Source: JAHFPN01 sp963765745 (GTDB lineage: Bacteria; Pseudomonadota; Alphaproteobacteria; Rhizobiales; Xanthobacteraceae). From it: DNA of 64,000 nucleotides. The first letter of the stretch is position 1. Each line of letters opens with the position of its first letter. The position numbers were made by a program, and so were the translations under genes. Where the stretch lies: assembly GCA_963765745.1 (NCBI GenBank), contig CAVXXM010000003.1, positions 868,001-932,000 of the forward strand, given 5' to 3'. Positions 53,557-62,754 of the stretch are shown piece after piece. A model generated the notes under the pieces. The model saw nothing but the letters and a program-made list of their open reading frames with translations. It was not told the DNA's origin and ran no database searches.

Positions 53557-54807
53557 TCACTGGGTGCGCGGAGTCGGACGCAAGCCCTGCTTGGTGCGTC
53601 CGGGTGAGTTCGGCGAGAGGATCGGGGCTGGAGCGAATTCGGATGCGGTCGGCACCGGCGCGCCTGTGGTGACTGGCGCCGCGTCGCGGCGCTCGCGCTC
53701 GACTTCGCGCCAGCGCGCCACATTCTTCAGATGCTGGTCGTAGGTTTCAGCGAATACGTGCCCGCCGGTGCCGTCGGCGACGAAATAATAATCGCGTGTG
53801 CGCGACGGATTGGCGGCCGCTTCAAGCGACGCGCGCCCGGGATTGGCGATCGGGCCTGGCGGCAAACCGTAAATCACGTACGTATTGTACGAAGTCGCCT
53901 GGGCTTTTTCGCTTTGCAGGATGCCGCGGCCGAGCGTTCCCTTGCCGCCGACCAGCCCGTACACAATGGTGGGGTCGGACTCGAGCCGCATGCGGCGGTT
54001 GAGGCGATTGACGAAAACCCCGGCAACGCGGCTACGCTCATCGGCCTTGCCGGTCTCCTTCTCCACGATCGAGGCGAGAACCACAAGTTCCTCGGCCGAC
54101 TTGACCGGCAGGTCGGGCGCGCGGCGATCCCAAACCTCTTGCAAGATACGTTTCTGAGCATTGGCCATGCGGGCAATTACCTGTTCGCGTGTGGTGCCGC
54201 GGGTGACCTTATAGGTCTCCGGAAGCAGCGTGCCCTCGCGCGGAATCTCGCGCAGCGCGCCGGTGAGCACCTCGGCTTCCATCAGCTTCTGCACGATTTG
54301 TTCGCTGGTCAGGCCCTCGGCGATCGTAACCTGGTGCTGAATGGCTTGGCCCTGCACGAGCGTGTCCAGAACGTCGCGCATGCTGGTATTGCGCTCGAAC
54401 AGATATTCGCCGGCCTTGATTTCGACGCGAAGCAGCGTGGCTGCGCCGACGAACAGGGCCGACTGATCGATCACGCCCTCACGGCGAAGGATTTCGGCGG
54501 TATCGCGGATGCCGCCACGGGGGATCACAACCGTGCGCTCGCGGTCGAGCGGGCCCGGCGCCTCGTAGCGCTGCTTGCCGAAATAAAAGCCGGCGCCGCC
54601 GGCGAGGATCAAGAGCACGATCGCGGTCAGCACGGCGTTTCCAATCACCACGATCGGATGGCGCGCGCGGCGCGAATATGGCGGCGGCGGAAGCACCTCT
54701 GCCATCAATGCCTGGCGCGGGCTCTTGGGATGGATGATCGGCCGCGCCTCGCTCTCGGGCTCGGCATCCATCTCATCGTCTCGGCGCTCCCTACGCTCGT
54801 CCACCAT
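53557..54807 (-). CDS. mltG: endolytic transglycosylase MltG
   Basis: A 416-residue inner-membrane enzyme that cuts nascent peptidoglycan strands. N-terminal cytosolic 50 residues, one helix (IVVIGNAVLTAIVLLILAGG), then a LysM-like region (TVVIPRGGIRDTAEILRREG) and the YceG catalytic domain with the active Glu in LASIVEKETGKADERSRVAG and VFVNRLNRRMRLESDPTIVY. The tail after residue 350 is Pro/Ala-rich. Followed by yicC; 222 bases separate it from fabF, with nothing recognised there. Confidence 0.95.
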   Translation of the reverse strand: MVDERRERRDDEMDAEPESEARPIIHPKSPRQALMAEVLPPPPYSRRARHPIVVIGNAVLTAIVLLILAGGAGFYFGKQRYEAPGPLDRERTVVIPRGGIRDTAEILRREGVIDQSALFVGAATLLRVEIKAGEYLFERNTSMRDVLDTLVQGQAIQHQVTIAEGLTSEQIVQKLMEAEVLTGALREIPREGTLLPETYKVTRGTTREQVIARMANAQKRILQEVWDRRAPDLPVKSAEELVVLASIVEKETGKADERSRVAGVFVNRLNRRMRLESDPTIVYGLVGGKGTLGRGILQSEKAQATSYNTYVIYGLPPGPIANPGRASLEAAANPSRTRDYYFVADGTGGHVFAETYDQHLKNVARWREVERERRDAAPVTTGAPVPTASEFAPAPILSPNSPGRTKQGLRPTPRTQ

Positions 54808-55029
54808 GGGCCTTCCGTTCCTCGCCGGATTGCTACGAACAACATGAACGTCCGTCTCGCAGTCCGCCCGTGGCAGACCCTATGCGACGCAACGCCGAAC
54901 GATACTCGAGTACAGGGGTCGATCCGCAGAGTTTCGCGTTTCGATGACACGTCCGCAAGCCCGAAGCGAGCAGGCCGAACCTAGCGCGAATTATGGCGAA
55001 ACCGGGAAAGTGCTTCATAGCAGTCGATT

Positions 55030-56295
55030 TCAGGCATCGGCCCGGCGGAACACGAGCGTGGCGTTGGTGCCGCCGAATCCGAACGAGTTCGACACCACGG
55101 TGTTGATCTCACGCTTGCGCGCGGCGAGCGGCACGAGATCGATCGGCGTTTGGACCGAAGGGTTATCGAGATTGATCGTCGGGGGTGCGACCTGGTCGCG
55201 GATCGCCAGCACCGAGAAGATGGCCTCCACTGCCCCGGCAGCGCCCAGCAGATGTCCAATCGCGGACTTGGTGGAGGACATGGAGATTCGGCCGGCAGCA
55301 TTGCCCAAGAGCCGCTGCACGGCGTTCAGCTCGATCTCGTCGCCGAGTGGAGTCGAGGTGCCGTGAGCATTGATGTAATCGACCTCGGCCGGCGTGATGC
55401 CGGCGCGCTTGAGCGCCGCCTGCATGCAGCGAAAGGCGCCATCGCCGTCTTCGGCGGGCGCGGTGATGTGGTAGGCGTCGCCTGAAAGGCCATAGCCGAT
55501 CAACTCGGCATAGATTTTCGCGCCGCGCGCCTTGGCGTGCTCCAGCTCTTCGAGCACCACCGCGCCTGCGCCCTCGCTGATGACGAAGCCGTCGCGGTCC
55601 TTGTCATAGGGCCGGGACGCCCTCTCCGGCGTGTCGTTGAACGAAGTCGAGAGCGCGCGGCAAGCGCAAAACCCGGCGATCGACAGGCGGTCGATCGGCG
55701 ATTCGACGCCGCCCGCCACCATCACATCGGCATCGCCGAGCGCGATCAAGCGGCCCGCATCGCCGATCGCGTGCGAGCCCGTCGAGCACGCGGTGACGAC
55801 GGAATGGTTCGGGCCCTTGAGGCCGTGCTTGATCGAGACGTAGCCAGGCGCGAGATTGATGATGCGCCCTGGAATGAAAAACGGCGAAATGCGGCGCGGA
55901 CCTTTTTCTTTCAGTGTGATCGCGGCGTCGGCGATCCCGCCGATGCCGCCGATGCCGGAACCGATGAGCGTTCCGGTGGCGATCTGGTCCTCGTAAGTGG
56001 CCGGATGCCAGCTGGCATCGTCGAGCGCCTGGGTGGCGGCGGCCATGCCATAGACGATGAACGGATCGACCTTGCGCTGCTCCTTCGGTTCCATCCATTG
56101 ATCGGGGTTGAAGGTGCCGTCGCTGCCATCGCCGCGCGGCACGACTTCGGCGATCTTGCTGGGCAGGTCGGAGACGTCGAAATGCGCGATGCGCGAGATG
56201 CCGCTCTTGCCAGCCAGGAGCCGGCTCCACGAGACCTCGACGCCACAGCCAAGCGGCGACACCATTCCAAGGCCAGTGACGACGACACGCCGCAT
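55030..56295 (-). CDS. fabF: beta-ketoacyl-ACP synthase II
   Basis: A 421-residue condensing enzyme that elongates acyl chains on ACP. It starts MRRVVVTGLGMVSPLGCGVE. Catalytic triad: Cys in SVVTACSTGSHAIGDAGRLI, His in NAHGTSTPLGDEIEL and His in KSAIGHLLGAAGAVEA. Ends SFGFGGTNATLVFRRA. Second gene of the block read toward mltG; 69 bases separate it from acpP. Confidence 0.97.
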   Translation of the reverse strand: MRRVVVTGLGMVSPLGCGVEVSWSRLLAGKSGISRIAHFDVSDLPSKIAEVVPRGDGSDGTFNPDQWMEPKEQRKVDPFIVYGMAAATQALDDASWHPATYEDQIATGTLIGSGIGGIGGIADAAITLKEKGPRRISPFFIPGRIINLAPGYVSIKHGLKGPNHSVVTACSTGSHAIGDAGRLIALGDADVMVAGGVESPIDRLSIAGFCACRALSTSFNDTPERASRPYDKDRDGFVISEGAGAVVLEELEHAKARGAKIYAELIGYGLSGDAYHITAPAEDGDGAFRCMQAALKRAGITPAEVDYINAHGTSTPLGDEIELNAVQRLLGNAAGRISMSSTKSAIGHLLGAAGAVEAIFSVLAIRDQVAPPTINLDNPSVQTPIDLVPLAARKREINTVVSNSFGFGGTNATLVFRRADA

Positions 56296-56364
56296 GCGGA
56301 ATTCCCCGGCGCCGAAGACATCAGCCCCGGCGCTGATCAGTCCCGCCCTCCGTCCCGACCCATG

Positions 56365-56607
56365 TCAGGTAGCAGGAGAGCTCTTTTCGAGAAACTTGAT
56401 GGCATCACCGACGGTCAGGATCGTTTCCGCCGCATCGTCGGGAATTTCGCAGCTGAACTCCTCCTCGAAGGCCATCACGAGCTCGACCGTGTCCAAGCTG
56501 TCGGCGCCCAGATCGTCGATGAAGCTTGCGCTCTCGGTCACCTTCTCGGGATCGACTCCAAGGTGCTCGACGACGATGTTTTTCACCCGCTCGGAAATAT
56601 TGCTCAT
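56365..56607 (-). CDS. acpP: acyl carrier protein
   Basis: An 80-residue carrier of growing fatty acyl chains. ATG 56607 gives MSNISERVKNIVVEHLGVDP. The phosphopantetheine Ser is in FIDDLGADSLDTVELVMAFE. Acidic and of normal length. Lies between fabG and fabF on the same strand. Confidence 0.98.
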   Translation of the reverse strand: MSNISERVKNIVVEHLGVDPEKVTESASFIDDLGADSLDTVELVMAFEEEFSCEIPDDAAETILTVGDAIKFLEKSSPAT

Positions 56608-56746
56608 CGACCTACCCTTGTCAGCCTCGGGAGTTTTGTGCCGTTGTGCGGCGAGGCGCAACGGATGAACCACTTTCACGTTCGTTACAATACCTAAAAG
56701 CTTATGGCCAGCAAGAGGCAGCGCCCCCGTAACCCCTTGGTCCGCT

Positions 56747-57484
56747 TCATGTCATGGACATCCCGCCATTGACGTGCAGGGTTTCGCCGGTCACGTAAGC
56801 GGCCTCGTTGGACGCGAGGAATACGATGGCGGCTGCAACCTCGTCCGGCGTCCCCAGCCGTGCAGCCGGCACCGCAGACAAGATCGCCTCGCGCTGCTTG
56901 TCGTTGAGCTTGTCGGTCATCGCGGTTGCAATCATGCCAGGGGCGACGCAATTGGCGGTAACGCCGCGCTTGGCATATTCGCGAGCAATCGACTTCATCA
57001 GCCCGATCATTCCCGCCTTGGCGGCGGCGTAGTTGGCTTGGCCCGGGTTGCCGGTGACGGCGACCACCGAGGCGATGCCGATCACCCGCCCAAAACGGCG
57101 GCGCATCATGCCTGCGACGGCCTTGCGTGCGAGGCGGAACGTCGCAGTGAGATTCACCGCAATCACGTCATCCCATTCCTGATCGCGCATCTGTACGAGC
57201 AGATTGTCCCGCGTGATACCGGCGTTGCAGACCAGGATGTCGAGCTGCTTCATCGCCGCTTCCGCAGCGGGGACGAGCTTCTCCACTTCCTCGGGCTTGG
57301 AGAGATCGCAGGGGAGCACATGCACGCGGGTGCCGAGCGCAAGCGCGAGCGCTTCGAGCGCGTCCTTGCGCGTTCCGGAGATTGCGACGGTTGCGCCCCG
57401 TGCGTGCAGCGCACGAGCCGCCGTGCCGCCGATGCCGCCGGAGGCGCCGGTGACCAGCGCGGTCTTGCCGGTGAGATCGAACAT
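56747..57484 (-). CDS. fabG: 3-oxoacyl-ACP reductase
   Basis: A 245-residue NADPH-dependent SDR reductase. Cofactor loop ALVTGASGGIGGTAARAL, NAGITRDNLLVQMRDQEWDD, the catalytic Ser/Tyr/Lys in IGIASVVAVTGNPGQANYAA with the following AKAGMIG. Ends ETLHVNGGMSM. The ATG overlaps the fabD stop, so translation is coupled. Confidence 0.97.
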   Translation of the reverse strand: MFDLTGKTALVTGASGGIGGTAARALHARGATVAISGTRKDALEALALALGTRVHVLPCDLSKPEEVEKLVPAAEAAMKQLDILVCNAGITRDNLLVQMRDQEWDDVIAVNLTATFRLARKAVAGMMRRRFGRVIGIASVVAVTGNPGQANYAAAKAGMIGLMKSIAREYAKRGVTANCVAPGMIATAMTDKLNDKQREAILSAVPAARLGTPDEVAAAIVFLASNEAAYVTGETLHVNGGMSMT

Positions 57485-58431
57485 CAGGAACCTCCGAGCA
57501 CCGCCCTGAAGGCGGCGACGTCTTCGGGTTTCTCTACCGTCTGCGTGGCGGCTTCCTTGGCGATCCTCCTGGCAAGGCCGGTAAGCACCTTGCCGGAGCC
57601 GACCTCCACGAACCGGGTCACCCCTTGCCCCACAAGATAGACGATCGACTCGCGCCAGCGAACCGTCCCGGTCACCTGCTCGACCAGCCGCTGTACGATT
57701 TCCGCCGGTTCGAGCACGGGAGCCGCGGTTACATTGGCAATGAGCAGCACCTTGGGCGGCAGCACCTTCACCTTGGCAAGCGCCTCACGCATGGCATCGG
57801 CCGCCGGCCGCATGAGCGCACAGTGGAAAGGCGCGGACACCGGCAGCATCATGGCACGCGCCCCACGACCCTTGGCGATCTCGGCCGCGCGCTCCACGGC
57901 GGCCTTGTTCCCGGAGACGACGATCTGTCCCGACGCGTTGTCATTGGCAAGGTCGCAGACCTGACCCTGAGCCGCCTCGGCGGCTACGGCCTTGGCCGTG
58001 TCGATGTCGATGCCGAGCAGTGCCGCCATGGCGCCCTGCCCGACCGGCACCGCCCGTTGCATGGCCTGTCCGCGGATACGCAGCAAGCGCGCGGTATCTG
58101 CGAGCGAAAACGTGCCCACGGCGGCGAGCGCCGAATACTCGCCGAGCGAATGGCCGGCGACGAACTTCACATCGCGCGCGAGATCGAGCCCGGCTTCCGT
58201 CTCCAGAACACGAGTTGCCGCCAGCGATACAGCCATCAGCGCGGGCTGTGCGTTCTCCGTGAGCGTGAGCTTCTCCGCCGGGCCTTCCCACATGACCTGG
58301 CTCAGCTTGTCGCCGAGCGCCGCATCAACTTCATCAAAAACCGCGCGCGCGGCCGGGAACGCAACGGCGAGCGCCTTGCCCATGCCGACGGATTGGCTGC
58401 CCTGACCTGGAAACATGAAAGCGGTCGTCAC
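57484..58431 (-). CDS. fabD: malonyl-CoA:ACP transacylase
   Basis: A 315-residue transferase that loads malonyl onto ACP. The start is a GTG at 58431 (VTTAFMFPGQGSQSVGMGKA), preferred because homology begins there; the open frame to 58593 is not conserved-looking. Catalytic Ser in FVAGHSLGEYSALAAVG, the Arg in IRGQAMQRAV and the His in SAPFHCALMRPA. First gene of fabD-fabG-acpP-fabF. Divergent from rpsF with 257 bases between. Confidence 0.96.
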   Translation of the reverse strand: MTTAFMFPGQGSQSVGMGKALAVAFPAARAVFDEVDAALGDKLSQVMWEGPAEKLTLTENAQPALMAVSLAATRVLETEAGLDLARDVKFVAGHSLGEYSALAAVGTFSLADTARLLRIRGQAMQRAVPVGQGAMAALLGIDIDTAKAVAAEAAQGQVCDLANDNASGQIVVSGNKAAVERAAEIAKGRGARAMMLPVSAPFHCALMRPAADAMREALAKVKVLPPKVLLIANVTAAPVLEPAEIVQRLVEQVTGTVRWRESIVYLVGQGVTRFVEVGSGKVLTGLARRIAKEAATQTVEKPEDVAAFRAVLGGS

Positions 58432-58627
58432 GGCGCGCGGTTCCCTGCTTGGCTGCCGGGCCCGAAAGAGACTGGGCGCGTTAGCCCTGTCAAGCTTCGG
58501 TCGGGGGTTGCCTCGCGGCCAAAACCGCCTATAACCGCCGCCACATGGTCCCGGCCGGGGGCTAAACGGACGGCCGCATACGCGGCAGGGCAAATCGCCC
58601 GGCGTCCCGTGTCTCCGCCTTCGACTC

Positions 58628-58649
58628 TCGAGCCTTTCCAGAGGCTCGA
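58628..58649 (+). promoter_or_regulatory. hairpin in the rpsF leader
   Basis: TCGAGCCT (58628-58635) pairs perfectly with AGGCTCGA (58642-58649) around a six-base loop, 39 bases upstream of rpsF. Leaders that bind S6:S18 regulate rpsF operons in several phyla, but the CCG-bulge hallmark is not evident, so this is only a candidate. Confidence 0.3.
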
Positions 58650-58688
58650 AGGGCTCGGCGCCGGACCGCAGAAACGGAAAGGCACTTC

Positions 58689-59132
58689 ATGCCGCTTTAC
58701 GAGCATGTGTTCCTCGCGCGTCAGGACGTGACCGCGCAGCAGGTCGAAGATATGACGGCCCAGTACAAGGGCATCATCGAAGGCAACGGCGGAACAATAG
58801 CCAAGACCGAATACTGGGGCGTGAAAACGCTCAATTTCCGCATCAAGAAGAACCGCAAAGCGCATTTCGCCTACATCGGGCTCGACGCGCCTCCGGCGGC
58901 CGTCACCGAGATGGAGCGGCAGATGCGCATCAGCGAGGACGTGCTCCGCTTCATGACGATCCGCGTCGAGGCGTTCGACGAAGGCCCGACAATCATGATG
59001 CAGAAGCGCGACCGCGAGGAGCGGCGCGAGGAACGGCGCGGCGAGCGCCGGCGCGATCGGGACCGTGACGGCGGGGAAGGCGACGATTCTGTCGTCGATC
59101 CCATCGCGGCCACCGAGGAGGTCACGCCGTGA
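58689..59132 (+). CDS. rpsF: 30S ribosomal protein S6
   Basis: A 147-residue S6. The core is MPLYEHVFLARQDVTAQQVE, IAKTEYWGVKTLNFRIKKNR and AHFAYIGLDAPPAAVTEMER; after residue 100 a charged tail (REERREERRGERRRDRDRDG, then GGEGDDSVVDPIAATEEVTP) typical of alphaproteobacterial S6. S6 binds S18 and 16S rRNA in the platform. Stop overlaps the rpsR start. Confidence 0.97.
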   Translation: MPLYEHVFLARQDVTAQQVEDMTAQYKGIIEGNGGTIAKTEYWGVKTLNFRIKKNRKAHFAYIGLDAPPAAVTEMERQMRISEDVLRFMTIRVEAFDEGPTIMMQKRDREERREERRGERRRDRDRDGGEGDDSVVDPIAATEEVTP

Positions 59133-59374
59133 GCTTCCAGCAAAGCAGCGGACGCCGCCCCTTCTTCCGCCGGCGCAAGACCTGCCCGTTCACCGGCCCC
59201 AATGCGCCCAAGATCGACTACAAGGACGTGAAGCTCCTGCAGCGCTATGTGTCGGAGCGTGGCAAGATCGTGCCGAGCCGGATCACCGCAGTCTCGGCGA
59301 AGAAGCAACGCGAACTCGGGCAGGCGATCAAGCGTGCCCGCTTCCTGGGGCTTCTGCCTTACGTAATTCGGTGA
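59129..59374 (+). CDS. rpsR: 30S ribosomal protein S18
   Basis: An 81-residue S18 beginning with GTG at 59129 (overlap GTGA with rpsF; GAGGAGG lies seven to eight bases upstream). Seen: RRPFFRRRKTCPFTGPNAPK, IDYKDVKLLQRYVSERGKIV, PSRITAVSAKKQRELGQAIK and RARFLGLLPYV. Binds S6 in the small subunit. No ATG fits better. Confidence 0.98.
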   Translation: MSFQQSSGRRPFFRRRKTCPFTGPNAPKIDYKDVKLLQRYVSERGKIVPSRITAVSAKKQRELGQAIKRARFLGLLPYVIR

Positions 59375-59490
59375 AGGTGCCTGGGCGGTACGCGCCGCCC
59401 GGTTAGCGTATCGGACAGCCGCCGGGATGATCCCGGGGGCCATGGTTGGGGCGCAAGCCCCTAACCGCTGAAGGGCGGGACAGCTCGGCG

Positions 59491-60483
59491 ATGTCGCAGA
59501 TCATCCTGATCAGCTTTGGCGCTGGCGTTGCGTCCGCGCTGCTATTCGCGGCGGTCTCAACCGGCTCGTTGCTCGCCGTGGGCCTCTTCTATCTGGCATC
59601 CTTGCCGATCCTGCTCGCAGGCATGGCCTGGAGCCACATAGCGGGCGCTGCCGCGGCCGCAATCGCGGCGATCGCCGTGGGCGTCTTCCTTGGGCCCTGG
59701 TTTGCGCTCTCGTATTTGATCGGTGTGGGATTGCCGGCGGCGATCCTGGCCTATCTCGCGCTCCTCGCTCGGCCGGAACCGTCGGCGCCAGGGGGGCTCG
59801 ACTGGTATCCGCCAGGGCGACTGGTGCTTGCCGCCGCGATCATCGCGGCGTTGATCGTGACGTTCGTAATCCTCAATTTCGGTCTCGACTTCGAGAGCTA
59901 CCAGAAGAGCTTGCGCTCGGCGATCGAGCGTGTGCTCCGTGTGCAGTTCGGGACACCCGCGGGCAGTCCGCTCCGCATGCCGAACGGCGGCGATCCTGCG
60001 CGGCTCATCGATCTCATGGTCAGCATACTGCCGCCCATGGCGGCGCTGCTGTTGATGCTGACCAGCCTCGCCAATCTGTGGTTTGCCGCGCGCATCGCGC
60101 GCTCCTCCGGACGACTGAAGCGCCCGTGGCCCGCTATTCCAGCGATGACGCTGCCGACCACGACCTCGATCGTACTTGCCGCCGCGCTCGCGCTCTCGTT
60201 CTTGTCGGGAATGATCGCACTGGTGGCGGCGGTGTTCGCGGCTACGCTTTTCATGGCCTATGCAGCGATCGGCCTCGCCGTGGTGCACTCGATTACCGCG
60301 GGGCTCGCGGTTCGCACCTTCATACTCGGCGCCGTCTGGGCGCTGGTTCTCGTTCTCGGCTGGCCGCTGGTGTTGGTGGCGATCATCGGCCTTGCCGACG
60401 CCGCTCTCGGCTTGCGCGGCCGCTTCACTGGGCGGGGCGCCCCCCCTTCCCAACCCCATCTTCCCGGAAACCCGAAGGAGTAG
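59491..60483 (+). CDS. DUF2232 membrane protein
   Basis: A 330-residue protein with seven or eight helices: SQIILISFGAGVASALLFAA, GLFYLASLPILLAGMAWSHI, then alternating loops; late helices AALALSFLSGMIALVAAVFA and FILGAVWALVLVLGWPLVLV. ATG 59491 follows GGCGGGAC weakly. DUF2232 genes lie between rpsR and rplI in many alphaproteobacteria; function unknown. Four bases separate its stop from the rplI start region. Confidence 0.9.
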   Translation: MSQIILISFGAGVASALLFAAVSTGSLLAVGLFYLASLPILLAGMAWSHIAGAAAAAIAAIAVGVFLGPWFALSYLIGVGLPAAILAYLALLARPEPSAPGGLDWYPPGRLVLAAAIIAALIVTFVILNFGLDFESYQKSLRSAIERVLRVQFGTPAGSPLRMPNGGDPARLIDLMVSILPPMAALLLMLTSLANLWFAARIARSSGRLKRPWPAIPAMTLPTTTSIVLAAALALSFLSGMIALVAAVFAATLFMAYAAIGLAVVHSITAGLAVRTFILGAVWALVLVLGWPLVLVAIIGLADAALGLRGRFTGRGAPPSQPHLPGNPKE

Positions 60484-60487
60484 AGTC

Positions 60488-61237
60488 ATGGAAGTTATCT
60501 TGTTGGAGCGCGTGGCCAAGCTTGGCCAGATCGGCGACGTCGTGCGCGTGCGCGACGGCTTCGCACGCAATTTTCTGCTGCCGCACGGCAAGGCGCTCCG
60601 CGCCACCAAGGACAACCGGACCAAGTTCGAATCGATGAAGGGGCAGCTCGAGGCGCGCAACCTCGAGCTCAAGGGCGAGGCGGAATTGGTCGCCAAGCGT
60701 CTCGAAGGCCAGACGTTCGTGCTGCTGCGCCAAGCCGGCGAAGGCGGGCAGCTCTATGGCTCGGTGTCGACCCGGGATATCGCGGGTTCGCTCACCCAGG
60801 GCGGCTTTACGGTCGATCGCGGCCAGATCGTGCTCAACATGCCGATCAAGTCGATCGGCCTGATCAAGGTGCCGGTGCAGCTCCACCCGGAGGTCGTGCT
60901 CACGATCATTGTGAACGTCGCGCGCAGCGCCGACGAAGCCGAGCGCCAGGCTCGAGGCGAGGATCTCACCAAGACCCGGACCGACGAGGAAGAGGACCGT
61001 GCCGAGGCCGGGGGCAAGGCAGAGAAGTTCTTCGAGCGTCGGCCCAAGCGGGACGCCGAAGCCGCGCCGGGGGGCGAGGTCCCAACCGAAGAGGACGCCG
61101 CCACTGGCAAGAACAAGAAGAAGCGCGAAAAGACCGCCAAGGCGGATGCTCCCGGCGCGCCCGCCGAGGAGAAGACCGCCAAGAAGCGGGACAAGAAGTC
61201 CAGCGAGGCGAGGGGCGCGAGTAGGGATAAGTCCTGA
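60488..61237 (+). CDS. rplI: 50S ribosomal protein L9, long C-terminal extension
   Basis: A 249-residue L9. The N domain (MEVILLERVAKLGQIGDVVR, then VRDGFARNFLLPHGKALRAT) binds 23S rRNA; the C domain (VSTRDIAGSLTQGGFTVDRG, IKSIGLIKVPVQLHPEVVLT) is complete by about residue 150. The remaining about 90 residues are a highly charged, Lys/Glu/Ala-rich tail (KKKREKTAKADAPGAPAEEK, SSEARGASRDKS), longer than in most species. Likely disordered; no function is known for it. Confidence 0.96.
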   Translation: MEVILLERVAKLGQIGDVVRVRDGFARNFLLPHGKALRATKDNRTKFESMKGQLEARNLELKGEAELVAKRLEGQTFVLLRQAGEGGQLYGSVSTRDIAGSLTQGGFTVDRGQIVLNMPIKSIGLIKVPVQLHPEVVLTIIVNVARSADEAERQARGEDLTKTRTDEEEDRAEAGGKAEKFFERRPKRDAEAAPGGEVPTEEDAATGKNKKKREKTAKADAPGAPAEEKTAKKRDKKSSEARGASRDKS

Positions 61238-61341
61238 GCTGACGGCCCCAGTCGGCGATTGCCGTCGCCGGCCGACTTTGGTCTAATGTGACAGCGGGGT
61301 CCGACGAGGATGACCCCGCCGCGTCATCCGGGTGAATCCCG

Positions 61342-62601
61342 ATGGATCGGCTGGTCAAGCGAGCGTTCGCGAATATCGTCCGGCGGGGTACGCTGGAGGT
61401 CAGGCTCCCGTCGGGAAAGACATTTACAGCCGGCGACGGCACCGGTGAGCCGATCGCTGTCGCGTTCACGACGCGTGGGGCGCTGCTGGCCTGCCTGATC
61501 GATCCGGAACTCCGGCTCGGCGAAGCGTTCATGAACGGCACGTTCCGCGTCGAGCGCGGCTCGATTGCGAGCTTCCTCGATCTGGTGATGTCGCAGGACT
61601 TCGCGGTGCCGCCGCTGCCGGGCGCGCTTCTGCTTGCGGGCATCCGCTTCGTCTTGCGGCGCGTCTCCCAGTTCAACCCGCGCATCCGGGCGCGCCGCAA
61701 CATCCATCACCACTACGACCTCGACGGCAGGCTCTATTCGATCTTCCTCGATTCCGACCGGCAATATTCGTGCGCCTATTTCGAGCGGCCGGGGATGAGC
61801 CTCGACGACGCCCAGCTCGCCAAGCGGCGCCACCTCGCGGCCAAGCTCCTGCTCGACAAGCCGGGGCTCAACGTCCTCGACATCGGTTCGGGCTGGGGCG
61901 GACTTGCGATCTATCTCGCCGAGACGTGCGGCGCGCGGGTCCTGGGTTGCACGCTGTCCGACGAACAATATGTGGTGTCGCGGCAGCGGGCGCAGGAGCG
62001 CGGGCTCAAGGACATGATCAAGTTCGAGATCGAGGACTACCGCGACCTGGAAGGCCGCTTCGACCGCATCGTGTCGGTCGGGATGTTCGAGCACGTGGGC
62101 GTCGTGCATTACGACGCTTTCTTTCGCAAGATCAGTGAGCTGCTGACCGAGGATGGAGTGGCGGTGGTGCATTCGATCGGCCGGTCGCGGCGGCCGAGCG
62201 CGACCAGCGCGTGGATAAAGAAGTACATCTTCCCCGGCGGCTATATCCCGGCTTTGTCGGAAGTGCTGCCGGCGATCCAGCGTCAACACCTAGTGGTGAC
62301 CGATATCGAGATCCTCCGTCTGCACTATGCCGAGACTCTCAAGGCATGGCGCGCCCGCTTCCTCGCCCGCCGCGAGGAAGTCATGCGGCTCTACGACGAA
62401 CGTTTCTGTCGCATGTGGGAATTTTACCTGGCCGCTTCGGAAATGGCGTTTCGCCACCAAGGGTTAATGGTGTTCCAGGCCCAGCTCGCGCGCCGGCAAG
62501 ACGCGGTGCCGCTCACGCGCGACTACGTGTTTGCCGCCGAGGAGCGTCTGCGTGCGGCGGAGCGCAACGCGCGTCCGCCGGTGCGTCTGGCCGGCGAGTG
62601 A
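61342..62601 (+). CDS. cyclopropane-fatty-acyl-phospholipid synthase-type methyltransferase
   Basis: A 419-residue protein. N part: MDRLVKRAFANIVRRGTLEV and LIDPELRLGEAFMNGTFRVE. The methyltransferase domain has the family's HHHYDLDGRLYSIFLDSDRQ, YSCAYF, SAM loop LNVLDIGSGWGGLAIYLAET, SVGMFEHVGVVHYDAFF and FFRKISELLTEDGVAVVHSI. CFA synthases add a methylene bridge to unsaturated acyl chains in the membrane; related enzymes have other substrates. It lies alone between rplI and dnaB. Confidence 0.9.
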   Translation: MDRLVKRAFANIVRRGTLEVRLPSGKTFTAGDGTGEPIAVAFTTRGALLACLIDPELRLGEAFMNGTFRVERGSIASFLDLVMSQDFAVPPLPGALLLAGIRFVLRRVSQFNPRIRARRNIHHHYDLDGRLYSIFLDSDRQYSCAYFERPGMSLDDAQLAKRRHLAAKLLLDKPGLNVLDIGSGWGGLAIYLAETCGARVLGCTLSDEQYVVSRQRAQERGLKDMIKFEIEDYRDLEGRFDRIVSVGMFEHVGVVHYDAFFRKISELLTEDGVAVVHSIGRSRRPSATSAWIKKYIFPGGYIPALSEVLPAIQRQHLVVTDIEILRLHYAETLKAWRARFLARREEVMRLYDERFCRMWEFYLAASEMAFRHQGLMVFQAQLARRQDAVPLTRDYVFAAEERLRAAERNARPPVRLAGE

Positions 62602-62684
62602 TATTCGCGTCGCAGTCAAGTCGTCGCGTCGCATCGCCTTGAAAAAAATGTCATGTGAATTACGCGCGTTTCTCGATTCACTAG

Positions 62685-62712
62685 TTGAGTTGAGTCGATC
62701 GCGTGCTATGCC
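62685..62712 (+). promoter_or_regulatory. possible dnaB promoter
   Basis: TTGAGT (62685-62690), 16 bases, TATGCC (62707-62712), 43 bases upstream of the dnaB start. The -35 matches four of six and the -10 three of six of the consensus, which is usual for alphaproteobacteria but not distinctive. Confidence 0.3.
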
Positions 62713-62754
62713 AATTGCACGGGCGCATGCGTACGAACTTCGAGAAGGAAGGCA

